Source: Olavius algarvensis associated proteobacterium Delta 3
Lineage (GTDB): Bacteria; Desulfobacterota; Desulfobacteria; Desulfobacterales; CAFBRK01
Length of the DNA stretch: 64,000 bases
Assembly (NCBI GenBank): GCA_903231505.1
Contig: CAFBRK010000155.1
Coordinates: 1-64,000, forward strand
Direction: 5' to 3'
In this document: positions 25,481 to 38,000 of the stretch, piece after piece
Numbering within the stretch: the stretch's first letter is position 1
Layout: the number at the start of each line of letters is the position of its first letter
Translations under genes and position numbers: made by a program
The notes under the pieces: model-generated
Database searches by the model: none
The model's input: only the letters and a program-made list of their open reading frames with translations
Told to the model about the DNA's origin: nothing

Positions 25481-28153
25481 TCACAAAAACAACGGATTTT
25501 CGCGTTCCATACGAATGTTCAGTTTTTTAATCGCGCCCTTTACCACGTCAGCGCTGATGTGCCCCTCACGGGCCATGGCGCTCAGCGCGGCAAACGCAAT
25601 GTGCCGTGCATCCACTTCAAAAAAATCCCGCAAGGACTCCCGGGTGTCGCTTCTGCCATAGCCGTCGGTACCCAGGAGCACCATCGGGCCGGGCACCCAC
25701 TTTGCGATGGATCCGGGGAGGGCCTTAAGATAATCGGATGCTGCAACAAAGCAGCCCTTTTCCCCGTCGAGCTGTTTTTCGAGAAACGATTGCCGGGGTG
25801 TTTCAGCGGGGTGCAGCAGGTTCCAGCGCTCGTTATCCACGGCGTCCCAATATAGGGCCTTGTAGCTGGTTGCACTCCACACATCGGCGGCCACGCCGTA
25901 GTCATTCTCCAGTATTTGCTGGGCCTCGAGGGCCTGCTTGAGAATGGCGCCGCTTCCAAAAAGGTGCGCCTTGATTTTCGCCTTTTTATTCTCCGAGGAA
26001 CAGAATTTATAAAGCCCTTTTAAAATCGCTTCGTCCACACCTTCCGGCTTGGGAGGCATCTTATAAAATTCATTCATGATGGTGATGTAATAAATAACAT
26101 TCTCACCAGTTTCCAGCATGCGCTGCAGACCGTCTCTGACAATGATGGCAAGCTCGTATGCAAAGGCAGGATCGTACGCCCGCACGGAAGGATTCGGGTA
26201 GGCCAGGATGTGGCTGTGTCCGTCCTGATGCTGCAGGCCTTCGCCGGCAAGGGTGGTGCGCCCGGATGTGGCTCCCAGCAGGAATCCCCGGGTCCGGGCA
26301 TCGCCCGCTGCCCAGATCAAATCGCCCACTCGCTGAAATCCGAACATGGAATAAAAGAAAAACAAAGGGATCATGTTGACGCCGTGGGTCGAGTGGGCGG
26401 TACCGGCGGCAATAAACGAGGACATGGCGCCGGCTTCGGTGATACCCTCCTCCAGGATCTGCCCGTCGGTGGCCTCCTTGTAGTAAAGCAAGGTTTCCTT
26501 GTCGACGGGCTCGTAGATTTGTCCCTGGCGGGAGTAAATTCCGATTTTCCGGAAGAGAGATTCCATGCCGAATGTTCGGGCTTCGTCGGGTACGATGGGC
26601 ACGATGTACTTGCCCAGCTTTTTATCTTTCAGCAGCTTTCCCAACAGATGGACCATGACCATGGTCGTTGCCACCTCGCGGTTTCCGGATCCCTCCATAA
26701 ACTCGGCGTACAGCGATTCGCCAGGGGGGCGAAATACAGGCACGGATTCGCTACGTGTCGGAAAAGATCCTCCCAACTTCCGTCTCCGTTCCTTGAGGTA
26801 TCTTATTTCTTCACTGTCCGGAGCCGGTCGGTAAAACGGCGTTTCGGCGATGGCTTCATCGGGAATGGGGATTCCAAAGCGGCTGCGAAAGTGCCGCAGC
26901 TCCTGCTCGTTGAGCTTTTTCTGCTGGTGCGTCACATTACGCCCTTCGCCGGCTTCCCCTAAACCGTAGCCCTTGATGGTTTTGGCCATAATAACGGTTG
27001 GTGCTCCGGTATGGGCCGCTGCCGCGGTATACGCCGCGAACACTTTTTGCGGATCGTGACCGCCCCGCCGAAGTTTTTGCAGCTGCTCGTCGGTGTAGTG
27101 GCGGACCATTTCTTTCAACTCTGGATATTTTCCGAAGAAGTCCTCGCGGATGAAATCGCCATCTCCCACCGAGTATTTCTGATATTGACCATCGGGCACT
27201 TCTTCCATACGCCGGACCAGAAGCCCATTGGTATCCTGAGCCAGCAGGGGATCCCAGTCGCCGCCCCAGATGACCTTGATGACGTTCCAGCCGGCCCCGC
27301 GAAACGCCGCTTCCAGTTCCTGGATGATTTTGCCGTTTCCACGGACCGGACCATCGAGGCGCTGCAGGTTGCAATTGATGACAAAAATCAGGTTGTCCAG
27401 TGCTTCCCGGGAGGCCAAGGTGATGGCTCCAAGGGATTCGGGTTCGTCCAGTTCCCCGTCGCCCAAAAAAGCCCATATCTTTTGGTCGGACGGTTCGATC
27501 AGCCCACGGTCTTCCATATATTTTGCAAATCGGGCCTGGTAGATTGCCATGATGGAAGCCAACCCCATGGAGACGGTCGGAAATTGCCAAAATTCCGGCA
27601 TGAGATGGGGGTGTGGATAGGAAGACAGGCCTGGAGTTGGTTGAAGCTCCCGGCGAAAGTTATCCAGGTGGGTTTCATCCAGGCGGCCTTCCAGAAAAGC
27701 CCGCGCATATATGCCGGGAGCGGCGTGTCCCTGGAAAAATACGATGTCGCCTGGATGCTTGGCAGATTTTGCCCGAAAAAAGTGATTGAAGCCGATCTCG
27801 AACAGGGTGGCGCTCGATGCGTACGTCGAAATATGCCCGCCGATTCCCGAATGCTCCCGATTGGCCCGGACCACCATGGCCATGGCATTCCAGCGGATGA
27901 TGCTCTTGATACGACGCTCGATTTCCCGGCTTCCCGGAAACACCGGTTCTTTTTCAGCAGGTATCGTATTGACATAGGGGGTGTTGGCGGTGAACGGCAA
28001 TTGGACGCCCCGCTCCAGGGCGTGGGCCCGAAGCAGACCCAACAGATCCCGGACCCGTTCCGGTCCCTGGCTTTTGTAGATATAGTCCAGGGATTCGAGC
28101 CACTCGTGATTTTCCTGATCAATCTCGTCTGTGTTTATCGGATCTTGCGGCAT
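25481..28153 (-). CDS. aceE: Pyruvate dehydrogenase E1 component, homodimeric type
   Basis: A ~890-aa thiamine diphosphate enzyme, the usual length of homodimeric AceE, which decarboxylates pyruvate and acetylates the lipoyl arm of AceF. Seen: the ThDP/Mg motif GDGELDEPES...NCNLQRLDG, AQDTNGLLVRRMEE, YGLGEAGEGRN, and the C-terminal LGTDGYGRSDTRESLRDFF. I place the start at ATG 28153 (MPQDPINTDEIDQENHEW), which matches the normal AceE N-terminus; the frame is open for 37 more codons to 28264 but that part is leader. A broken copy of the first ~57 codons plus the upstream ~110 bp occurs at 47998-48290. The gene is divergent from the giant protein gene. Confidence 0.95.
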   Translation of the reverse strand: MPQDPINTDEIDQENHEWLESLDYIYKSQGPERVRDLLGLLRAHALERGVQLPFTANTPYVNTIPAEKEPVFPGSREIERRIKSIIRWNAMAMVVRANREHSGIGGHISTYASSATLFEIGFNHFFRAKSAKHPGDIVFFQGHAAPGIYARAFLEGRLDETHLDNFRRELQPTPGLSSYPHPHLMPEFWQFPTVSMGLASIMAIYQARFAKYMEDRGLIEPSDQKIWAFLGDGELDEPESLGAITLASREALDNLIFVINCNLQRLDGPVRGNGKIIQELEAAFRGAGWNVIKVIWGGDWDPLLAQDTNGLLVRRMEEVPDGQYQKYSVGDGDFIREDFFGKYPELKEMVRHYTDEQLQKLRRGGHDPQKVFAAYTAAAAHTGAPTVIMAKTIKGYGLGEAGEGRNVTHQQKKLNEQELRHFRSRFGIPIPDEAIAETPFYRPAPDSEEIRYLKERRRKLGGSFPTRSESVPVFRPPGESLYAEFMEGSGNREVATTMVMVHLLGKLLKDKKLGKYIVPIVPDEARTFGMESLFRKIGIYSRQGQIYEPVDKETLLYYKEATDGQILEEGITEAGAMSSFIAAGTAHSTHGVNMIPLFFFYSMFGFQRVGDLIWAAGDARTRGFLLGATSGRTTLAGEGLQHQDGHSHILAYPNPSVRAYDPAFAYELAIIVRDGLQRMLETGENVIYYITIMNEFYKMPPKPEGVDEAILKGLYKFCSSENKKAKIKAHLFGSGAILKQALEAQQILENDYGVAADVWSATSYKALYWDAVDNERWNLLHPAETPRQSFLEKQLDGEKGCFVAASDYLKALPGSIAKWVPGPMVLLGTDGYGRSDTRESLRDFFEVDARHIAFAALSAMAREGHISADVVKGAIKKLNIRMERENPLFL

Positions 28154-28593
28154 AATAGCGTCTTTCGTCGGGGCAGCACGTTCAATTCGAAAATACCATG
28201 AATTTGCCCATTCAATGAAAATGTTTGGTTCAAAGGTATAAAGAACTACTTGAACATAAAACATAAACCGGTGGTGACAATAGACAGATGCACCGACTGG
28301 TCGGGCGCATTCCGAAAGGTAAACACCATATAAAGGAGCGGTTTAGATAGATATAGATGATGAACAGAAGATCATCCTGTTGTTCCAATCGAGTCAAGGG
28401 GCATGGATTGTGGTCGAGCGGGCTTGAGTTTTAATAGATGGGTATTCTGCTTCCCAATTTCAGGAATCGCCTTACCCATAGATCTATTTCCCGGTATCCA
28501 CCAAATTTTTTCTAACTAGTTAAGAGAATAAGAAATTCTTATGCTTTCCGCTGTATTTTCATCCTTTGCATGGATTTTGCTATATAACATTGG
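28154..28593. other. Divergent intergenic region between aceE and giant gene 1
   Basis: The ~110 bp next to aceE are repeated almost unchanged near 48172-48290. The following ~270 bp (28290-28560) are much less similar to the second copy, except for short matches such as GGTATTCTGCTTCCCAATTTC-like sequence near 28440-28465. No gene is seen. Confidence 0.5.
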
Positions 28594-28621
28594 TTGACAC
28601 GCGAGATTCAACGGATATAGA
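28594..28621 (+). promoter_or_regulatory. Sigma-70-type promoter of giant gene 1
   Basis: -35 TTGACA at 28594-28599 and -10 TATAGA at 28616-28621 with a 16-base spacer. The same two hexamers and spacing occur before giant gene 2 (48582-48609), although spacer bases differ, which supports function. Confidence 0.65.
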
Positions 28622-29004
28622 AAAAAATTCTCCGCCCCCTTTATTTGCGGTGCGAACCACCATCCTTTCCCGGGGGAGGGCGCCTGAAACCCCGTTTGGC
28701 GCGCGTTCTTTAAGAACCCTGAACCCATCGGACGGTTAAACGTCACCGATTGCAGATACGGACTGTAGTTTTTGGAATTCTGACATGACGCGGAACCTGT
28801 TGGGTCACCTGGATTTCTCGTCTTGTGTTCGTGAAGTTCCGATTCGAGCGGTAGCACGCTTTTCGCAAAGCGTTCCGTATAGATAGAAAAAGCGACTCAA
28901 GCTTTTTCCGCAGGTTGTCTGCTCAATTGGAATTGCGGAAAGGGCAGCCGGTCACCGTCGATCAGGGTATCTTTGGAGCTGAGGTGTAGCGGGGGAGGGG
29001 CCTT
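28622..29004 (+). other. Conserved ~380-nt 5' leader of giant gene 1
   Basis: Non-coding leader that matches 48610-48991 closely, much better than the DNA further upstream. Candidate hairpins common to both copies are GCGCC...GGCGC around 28680-28705 and GTTCTTTAAGAAC around 28704-28716. The last block (TCGATCAGGGTATCTTTGGA to the ribosome-binding site) is nearly identical in both. I recognise no known riboswitch class. It may be a structured leader, a regulator-binding region, or simply young duplicated DNA. Confidence 0.5.
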
Positions 29005-32000
29005 CTGTCACCGAAACGGTTTAACCATCGAAACCGATTTGAATTAGAGACCCTGGAGCAGCGGATACTGCTTTCAGCCGATCCGCTGATGGGGATGCTC
29101 ACGGCCTTCGTAGCTGTCGACGATTCAGAATCGTCGTTGGCAATGGACGATGCCCAGCCGACCGTTCTCGATATCCTGCCCTCCGACTCCGGTCCGGAAC
29201 AAAAAAAAGACCCCAACCTTTCCGAATGCTATGATCCTGCCGACTGCCTGGAAGACCTTTTTTCGGGATTGACGGATGTCAGCTCCACAGCCCTCATGGC
29301 TGGGGAAACCATCGCTAAGCAGGATTCTTCGGTTCCGCAGGAGCGCGATCCCGACGAGACCTGCTCTGGGCAACCGGCGTCAGCAGGTTTCTCTTCCAGC
29401 GAGACTGTAGACGAAAATCAACCCTTCGGTCATGTGGAATTTATCGATGCCCGGTTGGCCACCTCGGTATATGACCATTTTAACGACGGGCTGGATCCGC
29501 CCGGCCAACCGGATTTTTCCACTACTCTTCCAAACGACACGGTTGCCGAAAGCAATGCGCGGCATCCGCTTGCAGACCCCTCGGCAGTGCTCACCGGTGA
29601 GGTGTTTGCCGACTCAGACGACCTCACGATGGCATATTGCGCTCTGACCGGGCATGAAACCCTGACCCTCCGGTTTAAAGGGCAACGTGTCGAATTAGTT
29701 GATGATACCAACGACGCCGTGCTTGCTGCAGCCGCTCTCACGGCAATCGACCGCATCGACATACGCGGTCAGGACGACGTCGATGACCTGTTGCAGTTGG
29801 ATCTGTCCGCCCCACTGCTGCGCGATGTCACCATCGCTTTCTCAGGCGGCGCCGGGGGGTACGACAGCCTGGTGCTGCTCGGCAACCCCTCCGCCCAGGT
29901 CACCTACACCGCCATCGGCACCGATGCCGGATGGATCGAACTCTCCGGCCCGTATGCCACCGCTTCAATTCAATTTTCCGGCCTCGAACCGGTAACTATC
30001 AGTAACGTCAACAGTCATACGTTCACCACTACCGGTGATGAGGATGTGATCACGATTGACAGCCCGGCTACGGGTCAAAACCGCATTTCCGGAACGAGTG
30101 GGGGTGTTACATTCGAAGCCCTCTCATTCTTCAATGTCGCGAACTTCACCGTTGACATAGGGGCGAACGACTCGCCTGGTAACGATGCAGATTCCATCAC
30201 CATTGACAGCGCAGGTCTAGTGGCGAGCGGCTTGCAAACGTTCACAATTAAGACCGGGAGCGGTGCAAATACACTTGAAGTCCTCGGCGATGTGACAGCC
30301 GTGGGCCAAGTCGTGGTGGAAACAACAGGAAATCTGATACTTGCTGGAACTATCCAGGGACAGAGCCTTACTTTGAGAGGGGGAGGGCAAGCCAGCGGCA
30401 GTACGCTGAGCAATGGTGGCACGATTGATCTTTCCGGCAGGTTGAGCATCAGTGGATTTTCAAGCATCGAGAACACAGGCGCGATGAGGTCTTCTGGTGG
30501 CAGCATTAGCAATTATACGACGCTGACCAATGCGGGATTGATTGAAACCATCGGTTCGGGGAGCACATTGTCCCTATCTGGCGGCACCGTCATCAACCAG
30601 TCTGGAGCGGTATTGGGTGGTGGGGGCACGATCACCTTGGGCGCAGTTGAGTTTAGGATCGAAGATTCGTATGTGGTGGCGGCGTCTCTGGCAGCGATGA
30701 ACCTGAACAGCGCGACGGTTACAGGTACAGGGACGTTCATCAACGAGTCGACGTTGAATCTTAACGTCGTTAGCACATTTGGGAGCACTGTATCGCTGGT
30801 CAACAGGGGACAGCTGCAGGTGGCCGGTTCGGGTATCGGAACCAGGGTTACCATCGGTGGGCCGTTTACCAACGAGGCAGGTGCAACGGTTCTGGTCAAG
30901 TCTGAGTCAACGAGTTATTCCGGGAACTGGGTGAGTCTGACTGTAACGGCGGGGCTGACCAATGCGGGTGTATTGAATCTGGCAAGCGAGGGAAGCCGTC
31001 CCGGTTCGGTGTCGCTTAACATGAGTAGTGGTGTGCTGGTCAATACGGGAACGATCAACTCACTGGCCCATGTGGGCACTGACCGTGGGTATCGGTATGT
31101 ATATGCGGCTGAGGTTGACAATGGTGGTGTCATCAACATCGAAAGCGTCGACTTGCGCATCAGCAGCGTCGACAGCTTCGACAACAGCGGGCTGATCAGC
31201 GGTCCAGGGAGCATCAGCATCAATGGTGGTACGGCAACCGACAGGTTCACTAACGCCGGCACGATTGACATCGCCGGCTCAGCCACCTTGAACAACCTAG
31301 GCAACATCTTCGGTATTGGAAACATTGGCACAAATATTCAGGTTACAGCCGGCCAGGTTCATCCAGGCCTTTCAGCAGGGATTTTAAATGTAACCGGAAA
31401 CTACACTCAGGATTCGAATAGCTCAATCAACATCGAGTTGGGCGGACTCGATCCAGGTACGGGGTTCGACCAACTCAACATTGTGGGTAGCGCCACGCTG
31501 GCAGGTCAGTTCAACGTAAGCCTGATCGATGGGTTTATGACCGAACCGGGTGATACCTTTCAGGTGATGACGTTCGAGTCCCTTGCCGGCGGTTTCAGCG
31601 ATTTCAATGGTCTGGAGCTGGGCAATCATCTATTCCTTAAAGCCGATATGAGCGAAACCGGCCTAACCCTACTCGCCTACACCGATATCGACGAGGTACC
31701 ACCAGAGTTTACGAGCTTCTCACCCCGGGAAGGCAGTAGAGTAAATGAAATTGTCCAACTGCAAGCGACGGCGCAGGATAATGTGGGCGTTGCGACTTAC
31801 AGATTTGAGATCTCCTCGGACGGAACGGTCTGGGAGTCTTCAGGGGAGAGTCCAACTGGCCAAGTCCAGTGGGACACCACATCAGTTTTAGACGGGCACT
31901 ATTCCATCCGGGTCACCGCTGAGGATGACGCCGGGAACACGGTAGAACAGATCCTCAGCTATCAGGTGGACAATACCGCACCAGCCGCACCAGTCCTGAG

Positions 32001-35000
32001 GGCTGAACCAGGCGAAGTACTGCTGGTGGTCGCCTGGGATCCGGTGGTCAGTACTGACTTCCATCACTATGAGCTGAGCCGTTCTGTGGAGAGCGGGGTC
32101 TTTCAGGTTGTGGTGGGCTCGACAGTATCAACTCTTTATGTGGATCGAGATGTACATACCGGAACAACGTATAGCTATAGCGTTTTGGCCGTGGACGATC
32201 TCGGAAACCGGAGTCAGCCCTCCACGGTAGCCTCAGCCGTTCCGCTGGATGAGACAGCCCCGCTTATCCGTTCTCTGAGTCCGGCTGACGGTACCGCAGT
32301 AGGTGGGTTGATCACGCTGTCTGCTACGGCAGCGGATAACGTCAGAATTGAATCCTTTGCCTTTGAATACGGGCCTGCGGGCACAGAAGACTGGTCCCCG
32401 ATTGGCCAGGATGCTTCACCTGTCAAGATTTCACCGAATCTTTGGAAAGGACAATCGGATTGGAATCCGGATGTTCTGGTCGAAGGCCAGTACACCATTC
32501 GAGTCACGGCTTTTGACTACGGGGGGAACTCCCAATCCCTCACCCAGACCGTTATTGTCGATCTTACCGCTCCACGGCCGCCCCCCGCACTCACCGTGTC
32601 AAACCCCCGGAGTGGAAATAGACTGGAGCTGATCTGGTCTGCCTCAGCCGACGCCGATGCCACCAGCTACAAGATTTATCGCTCTGAAACTTCGGGGAGC
32701 GATTATGTCCTGGTTGCGACCACCCCCACGCGCGGATACAACGATAGCGGCCTGGAGAATGGCAAGAGCTACTTCTATGTTATTACGGCATTGGATGAGG
32801 CCGGGAACGAATCAGATCATTCAGGTGAGGCCGAGGGCATCCCAACAGCAGAAGCAGACCTTTCCGTAGCCGAGATCACTTTTGAGCCCACGAGTCCCAT
32901 TTTGGGACTCGCGTCCATCATCGCTGCAACCATCCACAACCATGGCCCCGCTGACGCGGCTGCAGATATCGCCTTCTACCATGGGGTTGGGGGAACCGCC
33001 GTTCCTCTCGATATTTCCTCCATATCCGTTGGCGCTGGAACCTCAGCGCTGGCGACCTACCTCTGGACACCCGCAAGCAGCGGCGTTCACGATATCACGG
33101 TCAGCATTGAAAACATTCAGGTTACGGACACCGACTCCGACAATGATGTCGCATCAAGACAAGTTGTCGTCAACACGCCGCCTGTGGCCGAGGCCGGTGA
33201 TGACAGGGAAGGGGACTGGAACAGCAGTATCGGGTTCGCCGGCACGAATTCATACGATGTCGATGGCCTGATCACAGCATACCTGTGGGACTTCGGCGAC
33301 GGTGAGACATCCGAACACGGTGTGACACCCCACGTCTACAGGTTGCCAGGGACCTATACGGCGACGCTCACGGTAACTGACAATCGAGGCGCAATCGCAC
33401 AAGATACCTGCGAAGTCACCGTACACGATACCAGAGCGGACCTCGTCGTATCGAACCTGTCCTGGACGCCTTTTGAACCGCAGGAAGGGGATCTGATCAC
33501 CATTTCGGCGACCATCGCCAACCAAGGAAACGGTCCCACCCTCTTCGGATTTTTCACAACCTTCTACATCGACGGACTGTACAAGGGGTACGAGCGGGTC
33601 AATGATCTCCTGCAACCGGGAGAGAGCTTAGAGGTTCAGTTCACCTGGGTGGCGACGAAGGGGTTGCACACGTTAGATGTGCTGGCGGACGATATTCAAG
33701 ATAACATCGCCGAGATTTTGGAGAACAATAACGATGCCGGAACGGCACTCACCTTCCAGCAAATCTACTTCCCCGATCTCACTGTCGAAGACTTTACATG
33801 CGACATCAGCGACACCGCGGTCAGCAATGAGCAGACCTTGTTTGCCACAGCCACCATCCGCAATGGTGGTGACGCCGACGCCTTTGACTTCTGGGTCGCG
33901 TTGTACATGGACGGCGAGTTCATCTCCAAGCGGTATGTAAACGAGCTGAGCGTTGGAACCCAGCAGGAGGTGGGATTTCAATTCCGGCCAGTGGATGGTG
34001 TCCACGCCCTGACCCTGGTTGTGGACGATCCGGTCGGTTACGTGGTCGAATCCGACGAGACCAATAATGATCAGTCACTCACACTGCCTGCCCTGACGGT
34101 TGCCTATCCGGATCTCGCCGTTGGCAACATCACCATCCTTCCCAGCGAAACCGTTCTTACCGATGGAACCTCATTCGACATCAGCGCCATGATAACGAAC
34201 CTGGGCACCGTTGCTGTGGAGCACAGGTTCAAGGTCAACTTCTATCTGGACGGTGCCTATGTGGGTGCGAGGGAAATCCAGTATCTACCCGCCGGCGGCT
34301 CCCAAACCGTAGCCATGCAGACGAGAGCAACACCCGGTGAGCACATCGCCGAGGTTGTGATTGACGAGGAGGCCGTCATAGCCGAAGCCAATGAGGCCAA
34401 CAACGGCGCTGATCACCAGATCCCCGAAATCACCATCATGTATCCGGATCTCATCGTCTCGAATCTCCAGTGGGCGCCCCAAGACCTCAAATACGGCCAG
34501 GAGGTGACATTCACCTGCACGGTTTCCAACACCACGGTGGTCTCGACGCTGAATACCTTCATGTTTGCCCTCTACGTGGATGACGTCCAGATAACCGCGC
34601 AACAGCTCCCCAAGCTCACCGGACACTCGTCTCACGAGTTTGTACTCAACTGGAGGGCCGATGTGGACCCAACCGTGGGGCACACCCTCAAAGCTGTGGT
34701 TGACGTCAAAGACAATGTGATGGAGCAGGACGAATCGAACAACGAGGTAGTGGTTGCTGATGGGACATTTGACGTCGGCGACAACTTTGCTCTGACCGTG
34801 CAGACTCCAGGGGGTACTGATTTCCTGGGGACGCTGGTCTACACCTCTAGCCAGGCGGCCGAGTTTGTCGCTACGGTGACCATGGGCAGTTCTCCCACCA
34901 TCCCCGTCGGAGCCGATCTTGGTGTGGATGTCCTGATCACTGCGATCAAGGAGGGGAACTACTATATCAACGATGAGGGTGAACTGGTCCAAGAGCCCGA

Positions 35001-38000
35001 CGAGATCATCTTCGAAAACGAGCCGATGACTTTCAGTTCAGCGGACAGCACGTTCCGTGCGTCCATAGACCTGATCACTTACGGTACGGCAAACTACTCG
35101 GTACTCATCGAAGCAACCGATGGTGTAGCCCGTGCCCTGAAATCGGTACCCATGACGGTGATCGAGGAGTGCATTTTCACTCTGGCTACGGATAAAGAGG
35201 TCTACCATCGAGGTGAATCGGTGCACGTCACTGGAAACATCACCAAGCTCACCGGTGAGCCCGTGGCTCTTCAAAGGGTGGCCATTGTAATCGCTGAGGG
35301 CTCGGAGATTTACCCGGAACTGACCCTCGGCAACAAGATTTTTGATCGTCAGACCCGTAAATACGAGACCTTCACAGATTTTGCCGGGAATATCGACTTC
35401 ACCTTCATTCCCAACTGGGGAGATGCCGGTCTATTCAACGTGAGCGCCTTCCTCAGGGCACCACTGGTAGGTACCATGGGGTACACCGAGTTCTCCATCC
35501 TGGCCGCGGACATCAGCCTTGCCAAACTTTACGTAACCACCACCAAAAACCAGACGTTCACCAGAGTGGTTACGCTGGAGAATCTGGGTGATGATCCACT
35601 GACCGGAGTTCAGCTAACGCTCGTTGATGAGGACAGTGGGGACAATGTGACCGGTAGCGTGTCATTTTCATCCTTTGACATCTTGCAACCGGGAGCAGAG
35701 ATTCCCATCACCCTGACGGTAACTATTCCTGAGGATGCACCAGATAGTGCCGCTTTTGAAATCGTCATGAATACGAATGAGGGATACGAGGCAAGATCCC
35801 GTATTCGCTTCAGTCTCCGGCCGGCACAACCGGCGCCCAAGATCCATCCAAACGAGGTAAACGTCGGCCTCAACCCCGGAACGTCACACACGGAGACGGT
35901 CACGCTGACCAATGCCGGTTTGGGCGGCATGAAGAGTATCCGCCTGGCGGGACCCGATATCCTGCCGTGGGTGACACTCGCTGGCTTGGAAACCAACGAG
36001 CTTGCTCCTGGTGAGAGCACCACCTTCCAGATTGTGATCTCTCCTCCAGAAGACCTCCAACTCGGCCTTTATAGCGACAGCATTGTGGCAACCGATGGCG
36101 TTGCCGAGGCGGCCATGCTCTTAACTGTTGAAGTCAGCTCCGCCAATCGCGGCTCGGTTTCTGTGGTGCTTAGCAATGATGCCGACCAACCGGTTAAAGA
36201 TGCAGAGATCAGATTGGTCAGCCGTGAAGCCTTTACAGTCATCTATGGCGGGGGCCAGACGTCCACCTACCATAATGTGTATTACGGTAAGTCGGACGAA
36301 TTGGGCATTTCCACCATCGAGGACATCCCCATCGGCGAGTACGACTACTGGATTTCTGCTCCAGGGCACGAGGGGATGCAGGGGACTCTCACGGTGATGC
36401 CACAAAGCGATGCGCAGATTCTCGAGTTGGAACTCGTGGCCGTGCCGCTTTCCTACACCTGGACCGTCACCCCCATCGTCATCGAGGACACCTACGAGAT
36501 CAATCTCACCTTGGATTACGTTGTGGAGATACCCAAGCCGCAGTTCGTGTTCCTGCCGCCATGGGTGACCCTGCCCCACGATTTGGAGGGGGATCTTTAC
36601 GACCAGATCACCGTAGTCAATCCAAGCCTGGTAGAACTGCACGACGTGTCCGTTACGGTTGTTGGCGCAGAAGGCATCATAGTTTCGTCGTCCGGCCGGA
36701 TAGGGACCATGGCTCCGGAGAGTTCCACCGTTATCGGCTTCCATGCGGAGGCTGGAAACTATGACTATCTGGACGGCAATAATACCTACTTTGAGGTAAG
36801 TGGCACCTATACCCGGTTCGATCCCGTTACCTTGGAGCCGCTGGAAGAGGAGAGCATCATCGAGGGCAGGATTCCTCTGGCCAATCCGGCACCTCAGAGG
36901 GTCTCAACTACCTGGGAGGGGGAAACGTTCGAGTTCTTCTTCCTGGAGACTAGCAGTGAATTTGTGCAGTTCGACCTGCCAGGTTTGCCTTCGGATCCAG
37001 AGGAGACCAGCACTGAGGTTGTGAAATTCGAGCTTGAGCAGACGGCGACCATAGAACGGGAGGGTTTTGACGCCCGCCTGGAGCTGAGCAACGGCATGAA
37101 CCGAGAGCTTGTCGGCCTTTCCATCACGCCGCGAGTGACCGATGAGAACGGCGAGGATGTCACCGACCGGTTCTTCATTATCCCCCCTGATCTCAAGGGT
37201 ATCGGAACGGTGGATGGTTCGAGCAGCCTCGGCCCTCTGGCAACCATGACCGGCAGATGGATTCTCATTCCCGGTGAGGGATTGGGCGGTGCAGAGGAAG
37301 TCGGCAAACCATATGGGGTCAAGGCTGTCCTATCCTACTATGTGGACGGGCAGCTTAAAGAAACACAAACCGAGGCCGTGGAAATTACCGTTCACCCGCA
37401 ACCGCAGCTGTATTTGCACTATTACCTCCCTCAAAGCGCTTCCGCCGACGAACCGTTCAGACTAGGACTGCTGGTGGAGAACGAAGGGGATGGCGCAGCC
37501 CGGAATTTGAAGATAGACTCCGGCCGGCTCAAGATCGTGGATAACCTGTCCGGCCTGCCCATCGATTTCTCCATAGTTGGAAGCTCCTTCGGCAGTGCGG
37601 CGGGTGATATGGTCCAATTGGTACTCGGGGATGTATCGCCTCATAGCACTGCGCAAAGCTATTGGATATTGACAACTTCGCTGGATGGTCATTTTGATGA
37701 TTTTTCTGCTCAGCTCACCCACAGAAGCTACAAAGGTGTAGACGTCAATCCGCTGATTGTGGAGGTGACCACGGAAATCATCCAGCACGACTATCTCTTT
37801 GGGGACGGGCAAGATCCTGACGACGGCTTCAGCCTTATCGATCGGGACCATGATGGTTTCCCGGACTACATGATTAACCTCGCCACCGGTTTGCGGTTGC
37901 CGATCATTGTTCCGGACAGTGTCACGGTTACCAAGCAGGCGACAGAGACGGACAGAACCCTGGAGCTTCAACTACCGGAAACCGCTGGCTACGTGTGCGT

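Noticed and set aside
28154..28264. Extended AceE N-terminus starting at 28264
   Set aside because: These 37 residues do not match AceE N-termini; ATG 28153 gives the normal length and start.
29089..29091. ATG 29089 as the start of giant gene 1
   Set aside because: It would cut off the LEPR-XLL-like motif that is conserved in both copies, and copy 2 has no ATG there.
34285..34992. Long minus-strand frames opposite the giant genes (also around 36121-36744 and 58742-59902)
   Set aside because: They are antisense shadows of a strongly coding plus-strand frame and have no domain-like sequence or ribosome-binding site.
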